Positions 54,804 through 64,000 of a DNA stretch of 64,000 nt are shown here, in pieces. The stretch covers positions 37,863,979-37,927,978 of the forward strand of contig CM051519.1 in the NCBI GenBank assembly GCA_028015205.1, in the 5' to 3' direction. The position numbers and the translations under genes are program-made. The stretch comes from Mytilisepta virgata (taxonomy: Eukaryota > Mollusca > Bivalvia > Mytilida > Mytilidae). Below the pieces are notes generated by a model that saw only the letters and a program-made list of their open reading frames with translations, was not told the DNA's origin and made no database searches. Each line of letters starts with the position of its first letter. Positions within the stretch are counted from its first letter, which is position 1.

Positions 54804-55696
54804 CAGTTGACTCTCGTTATCTCGAACTCCATGGGACCACAAGAAAAATTCGAGATAGGCGAAGTTCGACTCAAAAGGAGTTGACATTTTTTCGAGAAAG
54901 AACGGGGAGATAATTTAGCGACTTCCGGTAAACCTAAAGAGAGTATTGTGTTCCGGTAGCGAAGTACGTTTTAATATTCGTTGTTGACAGTTCTTGTTGT
55001 GTGTGTACAATATGCTACTTTTGTGTACTTTTGTCTTATTTTTGTACATTTCCAACTTATTTGTGTATTAGGTATTCCAATAATGAGTTGATGGAAACTT
55101 CACCAGATCTATGTGCAACAAGTTCGTCAGAAGACATTTTGAAAGGCATACAAGTGATCAATCAAGAATCATATTTCATGTATTTATAACAAAATGCTTT
55201 AAATTTCTCAAATTTCTCAAAATTATTTTTTTATTCATTCGAAGTTATTTATAGAACATCGATACAATAGATGATACGATCCGTAATTTATACCTACCAA
55301 GCGCATGGCGGTAAACAAATAAAAGTGTTGATTAATGTCATTAAAAGCTCTTTATAGAACATGTGTCACTAATTAATACCTTATGTAAGGTGATGACCTG
55401 TTAATTGGCAATCAAGGTAAGATGACAAGCAATTTAGGCTGATCACCGGCGAAGCCATTTAATCCCCGAATTTTCCGAAAGCGATGTTTTGAAAGGTGAT
55501 AATTACTTGAGATAATGAACAGAATTTGTGTTGTTTTGTTAATTTGGGACTATGAAATTAGTTCGAGATAGAAAAAAATTCGACTTACAAGAATTCGACT
55601 AAACAGGAGTAAAAATACATACATTTATACGGGATGATTTTTGGGACCAGAGAAAAAATTCGACTCAAGCGAGTTCGAGACAACGAGAGTCGACTG
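54804..55696. mobile_element. pogo/Tigger-type terminal-inverted-repeat element (non-autonomous)
   Basis: The ends cagttgactctcgttatctc and gagacaacgagagtcgactg are inverted repeats flanked by TA. Sub-terminal ttcgagata/ttcgac motifs repeat inside, typical of pogo/Tigger relatives. At 893 bp with no transposase-like ORF it depends on enzyme supplied elsewhere. The duplicate region near 59815 lacks it. Confidence 0.8.
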
Positions 55697-57169
55697 TATA
55701 TAGAATATACAGAATCTCTATAATCGATGTGCCCCATCTGTGTTTGATACATTGTGTTTACAGGAATGAAGAGAATCTAATCCCAAACAATGTTTGTATT
55801 ACTCAAGTGACCATAGCTGTTATAATGAAGATAATTGCTGAACAAATTGTTTACCTATATGCCATTACGCATAGATAACATAACAATTGGACTTGTCACT
55901 TCTGTTATTGGTAATTGAAATAATCATGTCTGTTGCTGTTCAGGATGTCAATGTAGACTTTTTTTTTACATAATTCTAACAATAAAATGAAAATGATGTG
56001 ATTACCATGTTTCATATTGATATGTACAGATAAAATTTAGAAATTTAAAAAGGGGAGGTAATTCTGCATTCTTTCAATAATAACCAAAGATGTAGAATTG
56101 TACGATAATTTGTAATTATGTAACAAATGTTATGGAGTTCTTTAAATGGACTAATAATAATTTTATTATATCTGTTTAGTTCGACTTGAAACTCTTAACT
56201 TCAGTAATCACAGATTAAATATCCCCCAATTCAACATAAGTGAAATATATCTACATGACTTGCAATGAGATGAATCCTAACGCAAAACTTAACCTGAGTC
56301 ACTCATGCATAATATGTAGATAGGATGATCAAATTTTTTTACTGACCTTCATTATTTTCCAAAACGCATCCACTGGTGAAATATACCTATATGACTTATT
56401 GGACCTTTGAAGTGGGACAGACTGATGGATGAACCAAATGCTATATCCCCTCCCAAACCCAGTTGGTTGAGGGGATAATAAACACCTGCTAAATAGCAAT
56501 GTTGAATGGTTATTACCTTTGGAACTTTTATGCTTCAGAGTTTGTCACAGTGGACCTAGATCTGATCTGTCTAGAATAATTTATGAAAAAAAATAATTCC
56601 AGTTGAATACAATGGGCTCAACTTGCAGTGAGGTAAATTTTTTCTCCCTAAGGGGAATTTTCTGGGGCAACCGTCAACTGTCACCCTAATTCACACATTA
56701 AAGAGAATCAACTTACCAGAGTAATGCTTTGAAAACACCTTAACACATGCACTTGAACACCTTGAATCTTGAATGAATAAAAACTACCTGAAATAATTAG
56801 GCATTTCTTGTTAATGTGATTATACATGGTTTCTTCTTATTGAAGTCCCCTGCCTAAAATTCTAGACCTCAGACATTTTGTCCATATTTTGGGTAAAAAA
56901 GTTCATTATCTCCTAAGAGAACCTAGCAAAGATACTAATGTAGTCCTTAAGGAAAATCAAATGAAACCAAAAAGGTCCATGCAGCTGATCGAATAGCTTT
57001 ACGTTAGAAAATAAAGTATGAAATAAATTTCTCTACTTAAAGCCCTTAATTCTTTTTGGAAATCCTCAGGTCATTTATTAAAAGAAATATGGTATGGATA
57101 TTTCACATTGATTGTAAATACAAAATATACTAAATACAAAAATTTAAAGATAAGAAAGGACAATAAATT

Positions 57170-57880
57170 AGAGCCTCCCTGGGTCCTGTATTTCTCACTG
57201 AGATTTAACTTGCTATTCAAAAATCAGAAAAGGGAATTAATCATTAAAAACAAAGGCTTTATTTTAATTAGCAGTGACCATATTGCCTTATGGTACTGAT
57301 CCACGACTAAATTTAGAAAAGGTACCACTAAGGATTATTCAACCAGAGATTTGATCTTAATTTCCCCAGTACTTAAGACAAAATTCAGATTACATAAATT
57401 TCCAGATTTTTTATTCACAATGGTAATGGCGGCCATACAGGTCCAAGGTCAGAGACCCCACACAAATTTGAAAATGAACCATTCCATCAAAATATTGTTT
57501 AAAATGCTGGAGTTGTTTCAGATTATTTTTACATTTTATTTTCAATTAACAGCAGCCATATTGGTTAGGTCCAGACCTCTGTACATAGTATTGAAAGGGG
57601 ATGACCAAAGGACTATTTCATCAAGTCTTATTTGCTCCAGTTGTTCCCAGGGATTAATTTTCTTTTTACTGATTTTTTTCTATTTTTAGTAATGGAAGCC
57701 ATATTGGTCTGAAGTCCAAACTTATTTTTGAAGCGGGAACATATAAGAACCATTCCTAAGTTTGGTCCCAACTGGCCCAAGGTTATCAGAGGATCTTTAA
57801 TAATGTTTATGCTGGACAATGACAGAATGAATCAAGCGATGGCAACAGCTCAACAGGTGACCTAAAACTACTAATTATAT
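57170..57880 (+). repeat. Copy of the 165-bp-type repeat in the left duplication unit
   Basis: Contains gtaatggaagccatattggtctgaagtcc and ggtcccaactggcccaaggttatcag, related to 40.3-41.3 kb. The matching copy in the right unit is at about 61430-61880. Confidence 0.6.
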
Positions 57881-58215
57881 ACTATAGGTAGTATTGGACA
57901 AGACTACGTACTACATCCCTAATAAAACATGGGAAAAAAATGATATGATAATAATAATAAACAATGGATAAATACAATTGTTAAATGATTCTAACCTTTG
58001 ACCTAGTAAGGCGATGCTTCAGACTTGGTCACATGGTGGACATTTTTTTCTCATCTAAATCACTACTGTGCAAATACTATTCTGATGAAAACCCGGTCTT
58101 CAAAATTGTATTGTCTAGATTATTTGTCTATACAATATTGTAAAATGTGAACTGTTCCTCAAAGTAACTCATTTAGTATTCATTTGTCTCAAATTAAATG
58201 AACTCCTCAAAAAAA

Positions 58216-58408
58216 AAATGTTACAATTTTTTTTAAGAACCAAGTTTAAAAACAAAACAGAAAAATAAATTTGTATTTGAGGGTGTTACTGACTGATTAA
58301 ATGTTTTACCTTGTGATTCTTTTACCACTTGGTTGAAAATGCAAAACCCTTTACAAATTCTAAAAAAACTTACATTTTACTAATATTTTGTTTTTCAATA
58401 AAGTTATA

Positions 58409-58446
<38 letters not shown>

Positions 58447-61400
58447 ATTTCCATCTTCAAGCAAGTGGTAATTTTGAAATAGAAAAAAAAATCATTTAAG
58501 TGAGAGCTAAACAATTTGCCTTTCAGGCATTTATTTACCACTTGGTTAACATGAAAAACCTTTACAATTTATATTTACATTTTTTTTTCTAACATAGTTT
58601 TTTTTCAATCTTATCTATAATACATGTAAAAAAGACCTTTAAGACTATATTTTCCATACATCACTTCCCCCTACCTCCCCCCCAAAAATGGGATGGGGTT
58701 ATCATTGAGGATTGAGAATATGTGCCCTTGAAATCCAAAACTTCTTAATATCCCAAATATTTTCTGTTGGAAATCCAATATATCTAGAATGTCATTCCAC
58801 TGATGGAAAAGATGTCTACGAAAACTTAAATAAAAAAATTAATATACAAGCAGACAAAAAATACTGAGGAGATCTTTAGGATTGGCTAACAGCAGTTCAT
58901 TTAAAAATCACACAAATTTCTATAAATAGTCCTCAACAGTCAAATGTTCATTATGTGTTTTCATTCAGTTCTGGAAAATCAATCCAATGCTTTTCTACAT
59001 AATGTCCTCCATTCCATCTGAAAAAATCCAATATTTTTGTTAAATGTAAGAACAGATCTAGTATATTTTGTGTAAATATTTTCAATATATTTTCTTTATT
59101 TGCAAAAACACAAATTCGTTTTCACCTCTAATGCAAAGATAATCAGCTCAGGAATTTTTATTTATAGGTTACAGTTTCCAAGTTTAAATTAAATTTTAAG
59201 AAATAGGAATGACAATAATCTCCAAAAGCCAACTTCAGCTGATCAAAGAAAATTATTCGATTATCTCCCTTTATTTCCGTTTTGTAGAGGTTATTAAAAT
59301 GAAAGAACCTTTAGTGAGCAAATACCCCATCCCAACAGAAACTGACTTGTTAATATGCTTTTTCTAACTTTTTTCCTTCACTTGTTTGTGTATGATATTA
59401 ATATTTGATATTTTTGAAAACTCCCCATTTCAGATTTTGCTGATAATCCAAAGCATCTGAGGTATTGATGAATGGAAATATTCCTTCTTAGGTCCCTCTC
59501 CCAAAATTTGTTCCCCATTTCCAATTTTCTGAAGAACTGAACATATTTGAGGTATTAATAACTAGAAACTTTATTCAAATTTGAAGAGGATCAGACAAAA
59601 ATTACAGTTCTAAATACGCAAAAATATAAGTTAATGAAGAATGGTCTGCCAGAAGGATCAAACATTAGCCAACCCTTGTATTATGTGTGGGGTATAAATA
59701 ATTTTTGTTACCATAAAGCTATGGAAGTCTCTCTATCCAAGTCGTCAACCTCTACTATTTGACATAAAAGCAACCTAAAATAAAATTTTATTTTATTTCA
59801 TATCAATTTGGCACTAAAGAAATTTTGATCAAGAACAAATCAAACATCTCTCTAAATGTGCACCATATTTGTGTTTGATGCACATGTCTATGACATAGAT
59901 GGAAGTCTAAATTATGGATTTTAAGGATCGTTAAGGAACGGTTCAAGCCAATTAGAAACTCAAACTGATGGATATAATTCTTTTCTAGCTATTTTAAAAT
60001 TCCAACAACTGACATATATATAATGTCTCATTTACCTCATCAACCCTTGTTTCATCGCTATAAACTCATATTGTACCTGAGGTCTGATAAAAGAAATCTC
60101 AGGATGATAAATGGGCTAATATGGAAAGTCAGATGTAAAGTCAAATGGAGAGCTCAAAATGGAATGTGTTGTAATAACCTTGATAAAAGCCTTACTATGA
60201 CCTTAATACGAAGAACAGAAATAAAAACACTTTTTTCTTTTACTCAAGTTCATATGATGTAGCCAAACTAATATATTCTTGAAAATTGAAGTCAATAAGC
60301 CCGCAAAAGACAAGAAAAAATACTAACAAGTAGCTGGAGCAGTTGCAAACGACAGCTGATCCCCTCTCCTGTATTTTCACTTGTTTTACATTTTGTAGAC
60401 ATTTTACATGGTTTTTTCTTGATACATAACTTTGGTTGTTCATAATATACACATATATCATATAAAGTTGAGGAAAGTTTATGAAGAAATGGAACAATAA
60501 CATTTTTTATTAACTATATCTTTTTAGTTCTTGAAACTCGTATTAACTTTGAGAATTACGGCAATTACGCCAATCACAGATTAAGGTGGGACAGACTGGC
60601 CAGGTGAGCTTAAAACATCAATGAAAATGATAGTATGTTATCCCTCAGTCAACTGTCACCCTTTCACATATCTATATACATTTCAAATATAACTAGAACT
60701 GTCTGAAAGGGACTAAACCCCGCAGCAACATGTCTGATTTGAAGCCTACACAAAGCTCAAATCGTCATATTTTTCAAACATCTCGCCCAAACAGAATATC
60801 CTGACAATATGCACATCTCCATAATGTGTTCTAACAATAAAGTTTCATGAGAATCATGCCAGTAATGTAGGAGGAGTTGAGGACAACATTATTTCGTACA
60901 GACGGATGGATAGACAGACATACAGACTGAAACCTATATACTGCCCAAACTTTGAAGGGGGTTTAATAAATTTACCAGAGTAAAGGCTTTGAAAATGTCT
61001 GAACACATGCACTTGAAACAGCTTAAATCTTGCATGGATGAATTCTACCTGCAATAATTGAGCATTTCTTGTTAATGTGATATACATGCATCATACCTGG
61101 TAATTGAAGACATTAAATATATTTTGATTTCCTATGCCCATATTTTGGGTAAAAAATTCTCTTGAAAGAACCTTGCAAAGAAACTATTCTAGTCCTTAAG
61201 GAAAATCAGATGAGAACCAGAAAGGTCCATGCAGCTGTTTGAACAGTTTTAGATCAGAAAATGAAGTACAAAATAAATGCCCTTCTTTGGGAAATTTTCT
61301 TAGCCCTTAGGCCATTTATTAGAAGAAATAGGGTATGAATATTTGTTCAAAAAATTGCTTGTCAATAAAAATAGAATAAGATATCAAAACTAAAAACTAA

Positions 61401-62215
61401 AAATTTACAGGTAAATGAAAGGGCAATAAAACTAGAGACTTTCAGGAGCCTATTTCTCATCTGGATTTAAATTGCCGTTACAAAGAAAAAGGGAGGAATT
61501 AAACGTACATTACTAACAAAAGAAGTGACAATATAAAGGGACTACTAAGAACTATTCAGATTTGGTCTAAATTTACCCAATAGTTTTCAAAGACAAAATT
61601 CAGATTGTAAGATCAATCTGCCGATTGGTCTAATTTTAATTTTGATAGTAATGGCAGCATTCTTTCCCGAGAATTTTTTCCACTGATTTTTCTATTTTCA
61701 GTAATGGTAGCCATATTGGTCTGAAGTCCAGCCATTTTTGAAAGGGGAACACATAAGAACCCTTCCAAAGTTTCACCCCGAGGATTTTTAATAATGTTTA
61801 TGCTGGACAATGACTGAAGGAATCAAGTGATGGCAATAGATCACATGGTCTTATTGCAAGGTGAGGTAAAAATTCCGATCATATACTATATCCGTGAGCT
61901 ATTATTGGACAATACTACAACATCCCCAATAAACCATGGGGAAAAAATGAAATAATAAACAATTGATAAATAGCATTGTTGAATGATTCATACCTTTGAC
62001 CCAGTAAGGCGATGCTTCAGACTTGGTCACATGGTGGACATTTTTTTTCTCCATAAGATTCCACTCAGGCTAAATCACTACTGTGCAAACATTAACAGTT
62101 CTGATGGAAAACTGGTCTTCAAAATGTTATTGTCTAGAATTCTTAAAATGTCAACTTCCTCAAAAAAACTCATTTAGTATTCAATTGTTTCACAAAATTA
62201 AATGAACTCCTCAGT
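58216..62215 (+). repeat. Right unit of the tandem segmental duplication
   Basis: About 4.0 kb that aligns with pieces of 47930-58215. It lacks the SINE-bearing 4.5-kb segment and the pogo-type element. No protein gene was recognised in either unit. Confidence 0.75.
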
Positions 62216-62354
62216 AATTAAATACAAAATCTAAATATTCAAGTAAACACATCCAATTTGTACTTTAAGCTCACAAAACAATTTTGCAAGAAAATCAATT
62301 AAAAAACACTAAATTTTTCTATGTTTATTTTTAATTTTACTTTTTTATATGTAT

Positions 62355-62975
62355 ACTTTTAGTGTGCTGCAGTTTTGAGTGCATGTGGCAAGCTTATAAC
62401 ATCAGTGACTGATGCTGCATAAATAATGGTTATGTTCAAACATCCAACCTTTTGTTACCTGATAATTGCCACTAGGTCATCCATCTATTTTTGTTACCAG
62501 TTAAGCGTCTTGTCATATAGATTTTTTCATGTGATATCTAATTCACATAATGCTATATTGTTTAAGTGAAATAAAAATATATATAAATTTTTTTTTACAG
62601 AACTAAAAGTACAAATTTAAAAGTGTAAATACAAAACATCTACTATAAAGAATATTAAAGTCACTAATGCATTAAAAAATGCTCAAAATTATCCCCCTTT
62701 TTAACCCTTTAATTAAAAATCGTTTAGTAAAACCAACTAGTTCTACATTCTCCATGTTTTAATACTTTTTAATGTATTCTTTTAGTGAGGTGCAGTGTGC
62801 TTGCATATGGCAGTCTTAACATCAGTGACTGATGCTGCATTTATATCCGACGAATGTTATGTTCAAACTTTCAATCTGTGTTACCTCATCCTGATATGCA
62901 TGTAATAATTGTCACTAGAGGTCATCCATCCATTTCTTGTTGTCAGTTACGTGTCTTGTCGTATAGATTTTTTTA
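62355..62975. repeat. Two-copy tandem duplication, about 425-bp period
   Basis: The block ttagtg-gtgcagt, aacatcagtgactgatgctgc, aggtcatccatc and gtcttgtc-tatagatttttt occurs at about 62358-62540 and 62783-62975 with clear divergence. Confidence 0.75.
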
Positions 62976-63009
62976 ATGCAATATTTCACATGAAAAATAA
63001 AAAAAATAT

Positions 63010-64000
63010 TAAAACAAGAGGCTCACCAGAGCCTGTATCGCTCACCTGGAGTGTGGTTTTCATTGGACAATTAAGGTAAGGTTTGCGGTCACAGGGAGAT
63101 AACTCGAATTGAAAAGTTGCCTAAAGTTCTGATCATTTGAGCGTTTATTCCGTCGAATTTTTAACAACGTCGAAAAAGCGCGTTGCGTACAATTATCGTC
63201 TGACAAAATGTCAACAGATCGTATAGCAGTGAATTGAATCGCATGTTTAACGATTAAGAATCAAAACGCTGCTCTATTGCTTGGAATGCATTCGGGAACT
63301 ATATCAATGTCAATTTAAGCAAAGTTTTTTGCCAGAAACAGTTGAAAGTCTACGCAACTGCCGAAGCGTGTATCTATGTGTTGGATATTGTATTGATCAA
63401 CGTTGATTTGGGAAAATATTTCTTCAAACGACAAAGTCTCATGTTTATGAACGACTTCATCGTTGCCGATCCTTTGAATTATTAGATATTTCAGAAACTG
63501 ATAGTCTTTAACATGGCCAGAAATTATGAGGATACAGTGAATAAATCATTATTAGAGTCACAACTTGCTACAAGATCCAAACAACGAACTCAAGGATGTC
63601 ATAAATCCTGATCTTTCCACGGATTTAAAATCTACCCTTTAACAGTTCAAGAAGAGATTTTGTATAGCTACGTGTATTTTGACTTCATAAGTTCAATAAA
63701 AATGTCAATTGATTTTCTGGTCTTCATCTACTTTAGGGCCATTCTTTTACTGTAGAGCTATGATTTGGTAGGGATATGGTTAGCTGAGGGAAGGGTTCCT
63801 TCATGCAGGTCAGGGCCTATTATATTGATAATTTGATGTTTTTTTCTTATTTCTATTTAGAATATAAAAAGGGAAAACTATGTAGTATTTTTCATACATA
63901 ACAAAAAAAAACAACAACAAAAAAAAAACAACAACAACAAAAAAAAACACACATGCCATCCATGAGGCATGTTTTCTAGTTGAATATACAATGCGCCACG
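63010..64000. other. Repeat head and low-complexity end
   Basis: Begins with aagaggctcaccagagcctg, the head of the 165-bp repeat family. The remainder to 63890 has no recognised gene. An (aac)n/(a)n tract lies at 63901-63950. Confidence 0.45.

Larger units (their letters stand above)
47930..58215 (+). repeat. Left unit of a tandem segmental duplication
   Basis: Aligns in order with 58216-62215. Three segments have no counterpart there: about 48495-49075, about 49930-54470 and the inserted element at 54804-55696. The rest matches with moderate divergence, for example gaggattgagaatatgtgcc (48390 and 58710) and aggcgatgcttcagacttgg (58010 and 62010). Confidence 0.75.

Overview
The window looks like nuclear DNA of an invertebrate animal, most probably a bivalve mollusc. 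It is AT-rich, full of homopolymer tracts, hairpin repeats, tRNA-derived SINEs and degenerate tandem repeats, and its real coding sequence comes as short exons bounded by GT/AG sites. The species cannot be fixed from the sequence. No rRNA genes, CRISPR arrays or bacterial operons are present.

Region 1 (1-16 kb, + strand) carries two tandem paralogues of a protein family I do not recognise. Only the last two exons of copy A are in the window (841-2165). Copy B has about eleven supportable exons between 7162 and 15852. A possible third copy, C, is marked by one exon at 33489-33594 that matches a copy B exon in length (106 nt), phase and sequence. A decayed DnaQ-type exonuclease fragment, a SINE and a 231-bp tandem duplication lie between A and B.

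Region 2 (16-23.5 kb) is repeats: a satellite-like block, a dispersed repeat that is the inverted partner of one at 11.3 kb, and several hairpins.

Region 3 (23.6-30.0 kb, - strand) is the highlight: a full-length tyrosine-recombinase retrotransposon of the DIRS/Ngaro group. Its ORFs are Gag-like, reverse transcriptase-RNase H, tyrosine recombinase and SGNH hydrolase. All four are open, so the copy is young. Gag and RT-RNase H share one frame and are separated by a single UGA followed by CUA, the classic leaky-stop context. The recombinase and hydrolase ORFs each begin at a similar pyrimidine-rich acceptor-like site in the same phase. The body lies inside a foldback repeat, flanked by 325-bp direct repeats that appear identical.

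Region 4 (33.7-35.9 kb) is a G+C-richer island. On the - strand it holds a broken gene with two PC4-like single-stranded-DNA-binding domains and a short ORF with a Bcl-2 BH1-like motif; beside them is a 21-bp minisatellite open in several frames.

Region 5 (36-64 kb) has no confident protein gene. It contains about 165-bp tandem repeats, an array of inverted-repeat hairpin modules, a tandem segmental duplication (about 47.9-58.2 kb against 58.2-62.2 kb), a SINE with perfect 14-bp target duplications, and a pogo/Tigger-type terminal-inverted-repeat element that is absent from the other half of the duplication.
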